In this document: positions 12,359 through 26,310 of the stretch, piece by piece
Numbering within the stretch: position 1 is the stretch's first letter
How the letters are laid out: every line of letters starts with the position of its first letter
From: Phragmites australis
Taxonomy: Eukaryota > Streptophyta > Magnoliopsida > Poales > Poaceae
Assembly (NCBI RefSeq): GCF_958298935.1
Contig: NC_084940.1
Coordinates: forward strand, 7,532,001 to 7,596,000
Direction of reading: 5' to 3'
DNA length: 64,000 bases
Notes under the pieces: model-generated
What the model saw: only the letters and a program-made list of their open reading frames with translations
What the model was told of the DNA's origin: nothing
Database searches by the model: none
Program-made: the position numbers and the translations under genes

Positions 12359-13324
12359 GAGCACACACGTTATCGAAAAAAAAAAGTGCACACACACGCG
12401 CATACAGAACCCCGAGAATTCTTGATTGGAGCTGAGCTAACATAACCCAAAGTCGTATCTCATTGGTTAATAAGATCCAAAAGGTTTATAGGGTACGGAG
12501 CCATAATTAGCTAGCTACACATTTATAAAACTAGATGAATTTATAAAAATCTTCTGTAAGATCTAGCACATCCAGATAATAAGTATGTTACAAACAATAT
12601 TTATCTCAACAACCATCTATAAATATTTTATCAATAACGAATTCATAAAAACTGTTTACGACACTTTATTGGTTTTCACTGATTCGTGGTAGTACGGGAT
12701 GGATCGCCGTTTGTTTGGATGGTCCGGCGCGGCTGACACATGGGCACGTGTAACAACGTTCAAAGAGAGCAGCAACGACCGATTAGACCGCGGCCGATCT
12801 CGATAGGGTTTGGCTGGGATTTGGGTCGCGTTGGTTTCTTTCTGATGGGATCGATGGATTATATCACTACAAGATTGGATACGGCATGTGACGTGCTTAC
12901 TGTGTTACGGCAAGCTCCTACGTGCATGCTGCGTATACATATGGATGTGGGTGGACCACTAATATTGCGACACTTGTCCTTGGTCAAAATTAAAGTGAAT
13001 TGACTGCATGTTCTTCCCAAATCCCGCTATGATCAAGACATGCAATATTTGGAGAAACTTGGGTACGCTATGATAAGTTGAGTGTCTTGCACGCGCTACA
13101 GAGAAGCAGACGGCGGTTTGGGCATGTGGGGTGGTACACTGGCGCCACTGCTTGGCTACAAGGGATCATCGATCATTGAGAGAGAGAGTAGTGCCTTTCG
13201 CTGTAGTTCCTTTTGCTCCTGCAGTACCACAGCCTGGCTTGCGTCTCGGTTCATTGTTTTCACTGCTGCGTTCGTACGTCCTCGGAAATTGTGCCGGAGC
13301 CAAAAGCGCCGATGCACATGTACG
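12359..13324. other. Intergenic stretch with no recognised gene
   Basis: Contains an A-run and CA repeat near 12378-12400, an AT-rich part to 12680, and a more GC-balanced part. Short ORFs at 12740-13413 show no recognisable domains. It ends with CATGTACG, the left target duplication of the Ac-like element. Confidence 0.5.
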
Positions 13325-14808
13325 AAGGGATGGAAAGAATCGGTAATTCCCGATTTACCGCACTTCTAGAATTCAATAGTTTCCTAGAGTTAAAATTGTT
13401 CCCTAGTGTCTAAATTAAAACCCAAAAGATACTATTGATCTCTAAGTTAGAACGGAGAATACAAGGGGAAGTTTTTCGTTCCCTACCGTTCTGAAATGCC
13501 TATATGGAAAGCTGGTAAGGAGGCGTCACATAAGCGCCACGCGGCCAACTTTTCTCCCATGGACAGAAATAAACGCATATGCAAAGGATGTGAGAAAATT
13601 TTCAGCTTGAGTCCCACCTAAAAAATGGAGGCAAAGCCTTCCAAGCAATTGTTTTTGAGGGAAAGGAAAAGGCATGTAGCCTTAAGGCCAAGTCTCAGAC
13701 TCTCAGGCTCACAACACTAGTGTGTTCAGAGGTCGTGCTGCATTCATCCCCAAAGCTTCACTTTTCCCCATCCACACCCACACCTAAATCCCTCACCAGT
13801 CCTGCACTACAGCCGGCTGGATGGTCGCCCCCACCATCGAAATATGGATTAACGGTCCCAAACCTGACCCCGCCGGCCCCAAGCTGACTCTGCCGGCCCC
13901 AAGTGAGCTCGCCCGCCGCCACCACTGTCAGTTTTCCACGGCCTAAGCTCGCACTTGCAGCTCCAGCTCGCAACGACCCATCATCCCGAAGCCCCAAGTG
14001 CACCCTGCCCAAGTAAGTTTGCTTGTGCCATCTCCATTATTTTAGAGCTCTCATACTGCACACATGGATACAAATTAATTTCGTATGCATTCTGCAATGT
14101 GGTTCCTATCCAACATAATCATACACATGGATTTGGTTATGCATTGTTTGTGATAACTACTGGATACAAGCTGCATCAATTTAATATTTGCGCCTCTAGT
14201 TGAAAAATGGTCAGCATGTACAGTGAGCATATGATAACATATTTTACATACCCATTTTTATCCACACATTTTGTTGAACTATGTACGCGACGTGAAAAGA
14301 TCTTGCTCAAGCTAGCAATCCTTTTTTTTGACCGAAAAAGAAAACAAATTGATATTCTTTTTTTTTTCTTTTGAAAGGTTTAACATGTCAGTAGAAGAAG
14401 ATCGGAGTTGGATGTATGGGGGATGGGATAGTAATGGATGTCACTCTGATGAGTGGGTGAGGAACACAGATATTTTTCTGGATTGTGCTTTTGAAGATGT
14501 TTCTAATGTCGATAGATTTGGAATTGTTTGTCCTTGTTCAAATTGCCGTGATAGATTTCGACAAAAGAAGAATGAAATGAGCTTTCATCTATGTAAGTGG
14601 GGATATGTGCTTGGGTACACAAGATGGACTTGACTTCACATGGTGAGTGTCTGATTAGGTTGCTTACGGTGGAAGTGAATTGTGACACCAACAATTATTT
14701 AGATGACATGTTGGTTGACTTTGCTGATACAAGACAGGCTGATTTCTTAGAGCTTGAGCCATCAGAAGATGCAAAGGTGTTTTATGCCATGTTATCGGCT
14801 TCACAAGA

Positions 14809-16702
14809 TACTACTATAAAAACTATTTTTTAAGACACCTAGAGTTCATTTTTACAGACGGTTCATATGACAAAATAGTGGGCTAGGAATATCGCGAATA
14901 AAGCCATTGCGACCCCCATAAAAGGAGTAGTCCCCCAACCCGGAGCTACTTTCCCATATTCCGAATTCAAGGGTTCATGCAGTTTCGGATCGCCTGTGGA
15001 AACTAAATTTCATAAATAGTTCTTTATATGAACCGCATATGAAAATAGCTATATTATCATAGACGATTCACATAAGGAACCGTCTGTGGAAATAACCATT
15101 TTCATAGACGATTCACATAAGGAACCACCTGTGATAATAGTCTATTTCTACAGACGGTTTACATAAGAACCGCCTATGCAAATTATTTTTCACAGGCAGT
15201 TTGTTATATGAACCACTATGATAATATCTCCATAAATAGTTTCTATCCGCGGGGAGCTCCATTCAAACCGAGCATTGACCAAAACACATAAGCTTGAAAC
15301 GTCAACATACATAGAAAGGGCTATGTTAGAAATGCAAGACAAGAATTACATCATGACTCCCTACAACTTTAAGTGTGATACATCAAGAACCTAATATAAA
15401 TATTCAACTTAATTGGTTGATCAAAATCTAACATAAATATTCATGTAGCGACCAATTTATTTGTATAATTCTAATGATGAAGTCGAGCAGACTTGTGGTC
15501 CTTGACTCAGCCGATCTCCCCTAAAAATCCTATCAAGATCTTATCGACGTTATACAAAGGTAAAGACAATCCCCATACATAAAATTCTTAAAAATTATTT
15601 ATGAATTGGTAATTGCTTATTGGCATTCTAATAGGGCCTACATGTGATACGTAACGAAAGGTGGGATACGCGATACAGTCAAGCCGGATGCGATGGCCAT
15701 CCATACATATTTTTCGGTAATAACACACCTCTAATGCTTCTATCTCACTATTTATGACGAAGTGTCTTATTGAACTAACGAATACGTTGCTTTTTTTAAG
15801 TGCCACAAGCAATGTTTCGATACTGTTCTTTGTAAATATTATGTTTGCAAGTTTCTTAGGGTAAACAGGAGGTACAAACGAACCCTGAAAATGTAAGTTA
15901 TCATTGCACTTGCACATTCTAATTTGGTTCCGTTTCCGTTGTCAGTTATGTTTTCATTTCAGGCATGGATGATCGAACGTACCAACACCTATCTCACAGA
16001 AGAAGATATCCAAAATGTGCAACGTGATATGTGTCGATTCATTATGCATGAAGTCATCCACAAGAGTGGCAGATTTTTTGATCTCGGAGGTGAATTAGCT
16101 AACCATTCGAGGCTTTGTGAGTGGGAGAGGAAAGACTCTTAGCAATGTTCGCTTGTGATGTAAATTGACTTTTGATGTAAAAATATTATACTTGTGAATA
16201 TTATTGTACTTGTGTTAAATATTCTACTTGTTTTAGATTCAATTGCTGTTGAAATATGTGATGTTTGAAATGTGTCAAAATCTGGAGGGAATAAAAATAT
16301 ATACTCATTATTTTTTTTGAATGAAATCTACTTCCACAGGCGGTGCCTTAAAGTAACCCGCTTGTGAAAATCTATCTATCTACAGGCGGACGCTAAAGTA
16401 CGACACCTGTAAAAACCATTTATACAGGCGGTTCACTTAAGAAACCGTCTGCAAAAATCGTTTTTCACAGGCGGCTCCTTAAGAGAACCGCATGTAAAAA
16501 ATCATTTCCACAGGCGATTATCTTAAGGCGCCGCCTGTGGAAAATGATTTTCGCACCGTCTGTGGAAATAGATTTTCACAGGTGGTCTATTTTGCACATG
16601 TGCAAATTGTTCATTTCCACAGGCCTTAGATCATAGGCGGTTGCGCTAAATGCATGTGAAAACCGGTTACGAACCGTCTCTAGAAATAGTTTTTTAGTAG
16701 TG
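14809..16702 (+). mobile_element. Nested CACTA element, 1.9 kb, TSD AGA
   Basis: The left end TACTACTATAAAAACTATTT and the reverse complement of the right end (CACTACTAAAAAACTATTT) are near-identical inverted repeats; the left C has become T. The element is flanked by AGA at 14806-14808 and 16703-16705, the 3-bp duplication expected for CACTA. Both sides carry subterminal repeats of the form ACAGGCGGTTCNTTAAGRAACCGCCTGTG (14860-15240 and 16335-16680). It has no transposase, so it is non-autonomous. Removing it with one AGA puts the surrounding transposase back in frame. Confidence 0.88.
15963..16142 (+). pseudogene. Ulp1-like protease C-terminal exon remnant in the nested CACTA
   Basis: After a splice-acceptor-like TTTCAG at 15957-15962, a 59-residue ORF reads AWMIERTNTYLTEEDIQN..DMCRFIMHEVIHKSGRFFDL..GELANHSRLCEWERKDS. 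This resembles the tail of Ulp1/SUMO-protease-like proteins often carried by plant CACTA and Mutator elements (pattern CRFI.HE....G.FFD...LA). No catalytic His-Asp-Cys portion was found upstream, where 14840-15960 is mostly subterminal repeat and unrecognised sequence. The assignment rests on a short stretch and is tentative. Confidence 0.45.
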
Positions 16703-19700
16703 AGAGCCGCTGCACAATTGCACTAAAATTTCAAGTTTAACTGCAATTACAAGGTTGATGGGCATTAAATCAAAACACAACTTATCTGCAGAATGCATGA
16801 ATAGTTTTCTTACAATAACTGGTGATATGTTACTAGAGGGCCACAAAATACCATCTAACTTGTATGAGTGCAAGTGTATGCTAAGCGGTTTGAAAATGCC
16901 ATATGTCAAGATAGATGTGTGTATAAATAATTGCATGATATATTATAAAGAGGATGAGCATAAAGAGAAGTGTGATATCTGTGGGGTAGGTCGCTATGAA
17001 GCTGTTGAGGAGGGAAGCATAGGAAGAAAGAGAAAACCAATACCATGTAAAGTTTTGCGCTATTTACCATTCATACCAAGATTGCAACAAATGTATATGG
17101 CCCCGGGGACTGCAAAGCACATGCGGTACCACAAGGAGGGAAAACGTGCCAACCCAGAACTCATGGTACACTTAACTGATGGTGAAGCATGGAAAGACTT
17201 TGAAAAGTACTGCCAGATTTTACCATGGATGTAAGGAATGTGCGTCTTGTTGTAGCTACTGATGGCTTCAATCCATTTAGCTTTGGTGCAACACAATACT
17301 CTTGCTGGCCAGTATTTGTCGCACCTCTGAACTTAACCCCAGCCCTTAGCTTGAAGGATGAAACATATTTCTTAACCTAATCATCCCTGGACCAAATCAT
17401 CATGGAAGTAATCTGAATGTGTTCATACGACCTCTTGTTGATGAGTTCCATCTTGGTTGGCAAGGAGTAGAAACTTATGATAGTTCCCTCAAGCAAAATT
17501 TCAGTATGCAGGTAGCCTACCATTTCTCTGTCCATGATGGTCCTGCGTTAGGAATGTTCTCTGGATGGAGCACACATGGTGGTTTGGCTTGTCCAGATTG
17601 CATAGGAGATGTAGATACTACTTGGCTACTTAAAGGGCACAAGTGGAGTTGGTTTGATTCTCATCGAAGATTTCTTCCACCTAATCACATATTTAGGAAT
17701 CAGTGAAATACGTTTAGAAAGGGTACAGAAGTGCGTGATGCACCTTCACATCGGTTAACAGGGGTAGAGGTCCAAGCTTACATGAATGAAGTCAAAGAAA
17801 AATCTTTTGAGGGTTATGGGGTGACACATAACTGGACTCACATTTCCATATGGTGGGAGTTGCCATATTTTCCCAAGCTACTGCTTTGCCATAATATCGA
17901 TGTTATGCACAACGAGAAGAACGTGGCTGAAGCCATTTTTAACACATGTCTTGATATTCTTGACAAGACAAAAGATAATGCTAAGGCTCGTCTTGACCAA
18001 GCTTTGATGTGTAGTAGAAATCACCTCAACCTTTAGCAAAGCCAAATGACAAATGGGAGAAACCTAGGGCCCCATATTGCTCGACGAGAGCCCAAAAGTG
18101 GGAGGTTATGAATGTTTTATGGATCTTAAATTTCTGGATGGGTATGCAGCAAATCTGAGGCGAAGGGTCAATATGGAGTAGATAAAGATACATGGGCTTA
18201 AGATCCATAACTACCATATTTTTATGGAACGATTGCTGCCTGTGATGCTTCGAGGTTTTGTAAATAATGATATTTGGGAGGTATTAGCTGTGCTAAGCTA
18301 TTTTTATAGATTACTTGGTGCAAGAGAGATAGATCATGTCCAAATGCTTTGGAAACAAACATACCAGTTATATTATGCAAATTGGAGAAAAATATTCCCA
18401 CTGGGTTTTTCAATTTAATGCAACATCTAATGGTATATCTCCCATATCAAGTAAGAGTTGGTGAACCTGTAAAGTATACCTGGATGTATACATATGAGAG
18501 GTATGTAATGCATCACCTCTCTTTAGTTTTTAAGCATATCTAAGGTAAGGAACTAACAACTATGTTGATACAGGCTCATAAATAAAATTAGGCAAAAAGT
18601 TGGCAACAAGGCATGTATTGAAGGATCAATCGTGGAAGGTGAACATGTAGAGGAAATTTCACACTTAACTTATTTGTACTTACCTGATCCCATAAAAAGC
18701 TCACGGAATCGACCCCAACACTATGCTCAAGGCGATCCTCCTAGTTCAAGCAACCTTAGTATGTTCCAAGTGCGAGGGTAGAAGTCTGGTAGAGGGGTGC
18801 CTAGAACCCTAACATATGAAGAGTACAAGATAGTGATGGTATATATATTCACTAACATGGCTGAAATGGATGACTTTATGAAATAAGTATAGCAGAACAA
18901 CAATGACAATAGTTGTAAATCCTGCATGTTTGTACCTAACTATGTCAACATAAAAATTTGTAGAATGTTTGATAATGAACAATGGAGGCATTCTTGACCA
19001 CCTACTCAAATGCAGCTAGAAAATATAAGGCGGAATGGAGCTGGTAGAGGCAAACCCAACTTGCTAGACTGGTTCAAAAACTTGGTATTCACCTTGTCTA
19101 ATTAACAATAACTCACTCTTCAACCTTTTTAAAATATATAAGATTTAATTTTGGTTTGATTAATGTTGCAGTGCATGAAGGATGCAATCATACATAATGA
19201 CCTATGTCATTTATCACGTGGATGTGGTTTCAAAGTTAAATTATATGATATTTATGAAGTGCATGGGTACAGATTTCGCTCAGAAAAGTATGAAAAATCA
19301 AAAGGGAAGCTGACCACCATAAACACTGGTGTGCTTGATGTTGGAGTGGATGATACCACCAATAGAGAGCTCGAGTACTATGGCATTATCAAAGACATAA
19401 TAGAGCTGAAGTTCTGCAGTAATGATGAATTTACCCTTGTGTTATTTGAGTGCCATTGGTTCCACCCTACTAATGGCGTGCAACACTTAGATAGATTTGG
19501 ACTAGTGGAGGTTGCGCATGAATCATGTAATCCAGCCAATGAACCATGTGTGCTTGCTAGCGAAGTAACCCTAGTGTATTATGTTCCTTATGGATGCAAA
19601 TTCGATCCAAGTCTAAATGAATGGTGGGTTGCATACAAGGTACCGCCTCTGGTAGCCTGACCATTCCAACAGATGACTACAATGAAGCTACTTGTACAGT

Positions 19701-20139
19701 AGATGTCTTTCAAGAAGATGGTCTAGAGGGTGACTTTATCATAAACTTGGAGCTGCTCTCGATAATCTTATGCCTAGTGGTTCAGATGAAGTGGTTGATC
19801 TAGATGAACTAGTGGTTTTAAAGAACTAGCGTAGTGCTGATACTCTAGAGAATGAGCTGCCAGGTAAGTAGCTTGCTGAAGAAGAAGAAATTGAATCTGA
19901 CACTGACACCATTACGAAGACATTGATGATTTCTAAGCATTTACACTACTACTACTTTGTAAATAGGTATTGTGGATATATACATTATTGCATACGTACT
20001 CCATTATATTATCTGCTACGGAGCTTGCTTGTACAACTCAATCATTTTGCATACTTCTATGTTATTTAGTACTTATGCAATTCCTTCATTTTCTCTATTT
20101 TGGTGACCTGTGCAAATAAGAATATTTGTGGTTTGCAGA

Positions 20140-20331
20140 ATGGCGCTTGGACGTGGAGGTCCTAGACGTTGTCAGTCTTCTAGTGGTGCTTCAATTAGAG
20201 ATAATGCCCCTGAAAGTGAAAATAGGGATGGTGATTCAGATGGTGAGGGGGAGAATGTAATCCAACCTATAGAGTCTTATCTAAGAGGTTTCTCCTCACT
20301 TCCACCCCCACCCCCCCCCCCCCATTCCTAA
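20140..20331 (+). CDS. Possible second CACTA gene, first exon (unrecognised)
   Basis: A 63-residue ORF following a TTTGCAG acceptor-like site is Gly/Arg/Ser-rich at the N-terminus (MALGRGGPRRCQSSSGASI), then acidic, then Pro-rich, ending in a run of prolines encoded by a C-run at 20309-20322. It lies 220 bp after the TNP2-like gene, where CACTA elements usually carry a second, DNA-binding gene. No domain is recognised, and the C-run could be an assembly-sensitive site. Confidence 0.3.
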   Translation: MALGRGGPRRCQSSSGASIRDNAPESENRDGDSDGEGENVIQPIESYLRGFSSLPPPPPPPHS

Positions 20332-20929
20332 TGAGGCAGATCGCCCATTGACATGCCATATTCAACTTTTTGTTATTCTCTTTCAACGAAGTAACTACAT
20401 GCCATATTTTTACATTCACATATTTGTTTTATTTTTTCTGAATGTTTGATGGTTTTAAATGATCAAACGTTACTGCATTTTGTATCTAGTAAATCTGTTC
20501 TTTCTGATGTCAGAACACACATGATTTTTTTTAATTTAATACAGATGAGTACTGCTGGTATAGATGGTAACCAGAACTCTGTATTGCTCCTTATGCACCT
20601 TTTTATAGAACAGTGAGAAGCAATATATGAATGAATGTATTTTGCAAGAAATTAATCATTTCATTTTGTTTGATAGGAACTCAGAACAAAGTGATGTCAG
20701 CTGCAAGTGAAAAGTGCAAGTGAAGTAGCATCTTCTTCACCTAAGAGGTCGTTAGAATTAGTACCAAGTGGAAGTGACACATTGGGTGCAAGTGAAAGTG
20801 CAAGTACAGGTACAAGATGTATGAGTGCTATGCTGCCAGTAGAAAAAAGATGTATGAATGTTATGCTGCTATGTAGAAAAAGAGTGAACTGCAAAATGCA
20901 AAGATCGTTTCATTAGAAATGATAATGTA
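20332..20929. other. Unassigned sequence between CACTA gene and copia relic
   Basis: AT-rich, with short repeats of 'AGTGCAAGTGAAG' and 'AGATGTATGARTG' at 20700-20870. The small ORF at 20707-20916 is Ser-rich and matches no family I recognise. It may be the rest of the second CACTA gene. Confidence 0.3.
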
Positions 20930-23900
20930 GACAAATCTCAAGTTTGTCAACAGCGTGGATGTACGAATCATCTTACAAATAAATACCAGATTCCCAAATT
21001 AGGCATATTTATATCTCAAATTTATTAGAAAAGGCAAGCAAGTTAAATAGATAAGCTTGAAGTTCACTTCAATGCACAACCATAAGGTATTCTGCCAGCA
21101 GACTGTTTTTAAATCATTCCTCTAATGGAGAATAATAATTTAGTCCAGCATTAGGAGGATGATATCCTTAGTGTATATGACATGCTTGTGGATTTTACTT
21201 CCCAAGATATATTGGGAGACCATAATTAGTCTCATAATATTTCCCTAAATGTTATAAGCCTACAATTATCCTACATAATATTGTATATCACTATATACAA
21301 TAGTGTCTCTCCAGATATGATACTCAAGAAAATCAACATTCTATGTATTCTATATATGAGTTAAATTCATACATATATATATATATATGGGAAGCAATTA
21401 GATGAAGAAATTTATTTAGTGGGAATCTGTACTACTAATGCAATTTTTTAGGAGCAAATATATTTCCATACCCTGGAACATGAAAAAAATATGACCTTCG
21501 CTGAATGCGATATATTAATTATGGATTTGGATCGAGCCGCAATTATTCTCATATGGGTACATACTTAGTGGGTATAGATGCACTCTTGTGTCCTGATGCA
21601 ACTTGTACCTTATTCAGTTATAAAGACATCAGTCTAAATGGTTTTCATATACCAAAGTGAGAACGGTGATGAATATTTCTTTCTCACCAAATCCAACGGA
21701 TATGACAAGCAAATATTTGATAAAATTTCTTCCTTATCATCTTGATTGTATCATAGATACATCAATCTTGTAACACTTGTTGCGTGTACAATAATATTTT
21801 TGAATTTTCATAAATTCAAGATTAGGCCTGCTTGCTTTAGCCATTGTGGTTTAGGGACGATGATAAAAAATTATTGTCAATTCTGTTGGTGACATCATAA
21901 AGTTGCAAAATTTCCAAAATCATCAGATTTGGTGTGCACCTCTTGTGCTATATGAAAATCAATTTTAAGCCCCTATTACCTTAAAATTAAACATGAGTAT
22001 CTTAATTTCCTTGACCACATTCAAACAGATATAGGTGGTCCTATTCAGCTATTATCTGGACCATTTATGGTACTTCATGGTGCTCCACAAAGCATCTATA
22101 AAATGGTTGTATGTGTATCTATCCTCCACGAGGAACCATGCTCTTTGCCAAATGAACTGCTCCAATTATTAAATTAGGAGCAAAATATCCTAGACACAGG
22201 ATAAACTCCATTCGAATGCATAATGCCATGAAATTTCCTTCTTTGGCATTCAATGCCTCTTGTATGACTCTAGGTACCAATCTAGAGCACTATGTTCCTT
22301 ATGTCCACATTCAAATGGTCTCGCTGCATCTCTTATCAAGAGAGTTAAATTAATTGCATGACTACTCCTAACAGAATTGAAATTTACCAACCTCTTCTTG
22401 GAATCATGCGTTAGGACACGCTATGGATTTGATCCAAATCCAACCAACTGCATATCATACAACTTCCCTATTGCAGTTAGTACGTGGAAGTCAACCAAGT
22501 ATTTTACATCTGCAAATATTTAGTTACGCTCTCTACGTACCGAAATCACCACCACAACGCAAATATATGGGCCCCCACAAGAAATTGAGCATCTAAGTGA
22601 TAGAATAAATCTCTGTCAATGATATAATACCTCAGACTCCTGACAACAAACTTAGATACAGCCTGGTACGCAGATTATATTTTGATAATGATAATTATTT
22701 TGACATTAGGGGGAAATATGTACCATAAAGAATGCCTTCAGTTCTTAGATCCATGTAATAAAGAATCTGGAAAAAAACAGTTTATAGAACTATAAATTTG
22801 CAACACTTTGGAAATATTTTAACAATTGCATTTATTGACCGCAAAGGTATCACTAATCCCTATGGTCAATGCACCAGAAAGAGTGGAGATACCTTATAAA
22901 ACTACTCATCTCACAAATAAAAATAAGAGGTGGAGAAATCTAGGCTCAAATAATGCTTCTCAAGCAGCCGCATGGGGTACGACCTAGTCGAGCCCAGTGT
23001 GTTCCAAGCGTGGGACATTGAGCCTGAGTCCGATGACTCCGAGACCGAACATGAAGTTTGCATGGCGGCCCATGCAGTGAGGGGAAACAATGACGCTCAT
23101 GAGCCCCATGCCGTAGGCTAAGAGGAAAATCAACCCGACGCCAGGCATGGAGATGGTCCTATATTGCTCCAGCAACAGCAACGCCACCTGGAGGAATGCG
23201 CGCATGAGGTTGAGACCTTGGCAGCGTCGTATTTAAGGCTGTCGCATCGCACACGGAACGCGAACACTGGGGGCTCCCCCCTCACGATGTCTCACTGCTC
23301 CACGGTCAGCGGCTCAACTATGAGGCCATGACCCCCGCGTAGAACCTGCAGACTGCATGAGTACTTCTTAGCCATCCACCTGTGGCGGTACTGGAGAGTT
23401 CACCGATAGCACCATGGTTGCGCGATCTCAACCTCTTGGTAGAGACCGTCTGGCGCCAAACCGTGGCAGTCGCCACCCTATCCACCATAAGAAACGGTCA
23501 GGATGGTGGCTGGCAGAATTCATAATGGGCTCCGTAACAAGAGAAAATCCATGATCCATCATTGGCAGGGAGTACAAGGAGACCCCCACCACGCTGGGAC
23601 AGTCCACCTGCTGAACTACATGATTCGCTTCGCCACCGTGACCTCCATGATGTAATCCAGGGCTAGAGGGTCACCCAAAAATAGGAGGATCGTGCTCGGC
23701 GAGAGCATGAAAAGGGCAAGCGGCCCTGTCACTCACCTTCCCCTCAAAGGGTGGCGTCGGAATGCTCCATCCCCTCACCAGGGCCGCGAGACTGTTAGCT
23801 CTATCCCCGAGCGCATGCAGCTGCCCAATGGCAAGCGACTCCCTGTTACAAGATGGGGTGCAATGCTTTCTCTACCTGGCTATGAGAGGTGCACTGGTCG

Positions 23901-25699
23901 GACAAGTTCCAGCCAATCCTAGCCAAAAATACGATGGTTCGACCAACCTGGAGGAGTTTCTGCAGATCTACACCACCATGGTGCAGGCCACGGGAGGTGA
24001 CGGGAAGGTCATGGCTAACTATTTCTCGACCACCATGGCCAGTTCAGCACGGTCCTAGCTAATGAACCTCCCACGTGGGTCAGTTCGGTCTTAGGAAAAC
24101 TTGCGCGACCAGTTCATCGCCAACTTTTAGGGAACCTACGCCCGACCAGGGGTCGAGGATGACCTGTATTAGGTTAGGCAGCGGCATGGCGAGCCGCTAT
24201 GAGGCTACATCCATCGTTTCACCGAATGCTGGAATACCATTCCAAAGATCACAAGCTAGTCCATGGTCATAGCACTCCGAAGGGGGGTCAGAGACCAGAA
24301 GATGATCAAAAATCTTGCCACTAAGTAAGTCCAAAGCACTACCGAGCTCTTCGACCTCGCAGACAAATGTGTGCAAGCCGCTAAGGCCTGAGAGTGCTAG
24401 ATCGGCGCGAAGCCACAACCGACCTCCGACCAGCCCACTTCTTCCAAAGGGGTCGGCTAGAAGGAGAAAAGGAAAAAGATGTGCAAGGCTGGACCGCTTG
24501 ACGTCATGGCTGTCGAGCAAACCGGCCAACCAGCCAACGCATCGAGAAGAAGGATGGGAAGAAGGGTAAACACTACTGCCCAATCCATCGTACCGTGCCC
24601 ACGACTTGACCGAACCCAAGGTCGTGTAAGGAATCATTGACCAGGAGCATAGGGAACGCAAACCCAGCGTAACGACGATGGTGAGGACGGGGCCAACCTT
24701 GACTAGTCAACTCTAGGCTTCCAATAGGCCGAGCACATTGTCCACCATATCTTGGGGGCGCCACGACCTATTCCTCTAATAGGGAGTTCAAGTTGGTGGT
24801 CCGCGAGGTGTGCGCTACCATGCGAGGCCCGAGTACGTGTCTGAAGTGGTCAAAGGTACCTCTTACCTTTAGCCAGGTGAACGACCCCGCAAGCGTCAAG
24901 TGCCCCGGATGCTACCCCATCGTGGCCGAGCCTATAGTGCACAACATGTGAATGGGGCGCGTGCTGGCTGATGGAGGGTGCATCACCAACCTCCTCTTCG
25001 CCAACGCTCTGGACGTCCTGCAGATTCCGAGGAGTGCATTGAAACCATCTCCAACCTTCTTCGAGATGACCCCCGGCTCTTCACCAAAGCCGTTGGGGCA
25101 GATCGAGCTACCCGTCACCTTCGGCTCACCGAGCAACTTCAGGACTGAGAAGGTCTTGTTTGTTGTGGAAGACTTCGGCTTACAATGCGATCCTAGGGCG
25201 ACCAACAATCTCCCAGTTCATTGACGTTGCCCACTATGCATACCAGGTGATCATGATCCCATGTCCCAAGGGAGCCATCATTATTTTGAGCAATCTGAAG
25301 ATGGCCTAAGCACTACAAGTCTGCGATAAGAGGATCCTCGACATGGTAGAGCTAACTCCCGGGTCGAAGCCCATAATTTTCGGACCCAGTGGTCTCCTGG
25401 TGAATGTCCATGTCGTTGCCAATCCCGATGATCAGCTCAAGGCAATATGCCTACACAACGCTGACACATCTAGGACAGTCTAGATAGGGGCTGGCCTGGA
25501 CCGCAAATAGAAACTTGCGCTCATCACTTTCCTTTGAGCAAATACAGATGTCTTCTCTTGGAGTCCATCTTATATGCCTGGTGTCCCTAGGGACATAATC
25601 TAGCACAAGTTATTTGTGCGACTTGACACACAACTAGTCAAGCAAAAGACACATTGGTTCACACCTGACTGAAAGGAAGCACTTCATAAGGAGATCGAC

Positions 25700-26310
25700 A
25701 AGCTCATAGAAGCAAGTTTCATCTAAGAGGTGCAGTACCTAGAATGGCTGGCTAACCCCATCATGGTCCGAAAGCCTAATGGTAAGTGGACGATGTGCGT
25801 TGACTTTACAGACCTCAACAAGGCGTGCCCAAAGGATCTCTTCCCTATACCTCGGATCGACCAACTTGTTGACTCAACTGCTGGTAGCGATCTGCTAAGT
25901 TTTTTAGATGCCCGTTTGGGGTACCATCAAATTAGTATGAACAAGTTAGATGAGGTGAAAACTACTTTTGTAACACCTTTAGGGGTCGTTTGATATGTAA
26001 AAATGCCTTTTGGTTTGGAAAACATCGATGTCACTTACCAGTAATGCATTCAGCTCATTGTTCGACCATAGTTCAGTAGAAACGTCGAGGCGTATGTTGA
26101 TGGCGTGGTCATAAAGAGCAGGACTAAGGATGATCTGGGCGTGGAACTCTAGGAAACATTTGACAACCTCTGGAGTCCTCTCAGAGAAGTTGCTCAGTTT
26201 CCTCATGTCTAGTTAGGGAATAGAAGCAAACCCTAACAAGATCAGAGCTATGGACCGGATGGGATTCTCGACCGGGTTAAAGAAGGTCTAGAAACTAACC
26301 GGGTGTGTGG
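25700..26310 (+). pseudogene. Gypsy reverse transcriptase fragment
   Basis: The clearest coding piece of the gypsy relic. Blocks NPIMVRKPNGKW, CVDFTDLNKACPKD and LSFLDARLGYHQI (25750-25935) match the fingers and palm of Ty3-type reverse transcriptase. The frame breaks at 25991 and continues as MPFGLENIDVTYQ and AYVDGVVIKSRTKDDL (to about 26130). The catalytic YxDD box reads YVDG, so the enzyme would be inactive even if frames were joined. Confidence 0.8.

Larger units (their letters stand above)
14386..19920 (+). pseudogene. CACTA TNP2-like transposase, split by a nested element
   Basis: The ATG at 14386 opens a Transpos_assoc domain (SWMYGGWDS..DEWVRNTDIFLDCAF, ending CPCSNCRDRF at about 14530). 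The gene stops at 14808, where a nested CACTA element lies, and resumes at 16706 (PLHNCTKISSLTAITRLMG). It continues through a zinc-binding CDICGVGRYE block (about 16975), LVVATDGFNPFSFG (about 17255; transposase_21), CHNIDVMHNEKNVAEAI (about 17885-17940) and a DUF4216 domain (19163-19660). It ends with an acidic tail near 19900. Stops or frameshifts occur near 14633, 17232, 17379, 17415, 17706, 18036 and 19660; some may be introns. Non-functional as it stands. Confidence 0.8.

Noticed and set aside
19936..19950. 'acactactactac' as a candidate CACTA right terminus
   Set aside because: No subterminal repeats, no matching left end and no 3-bp duplication could be paired with it.
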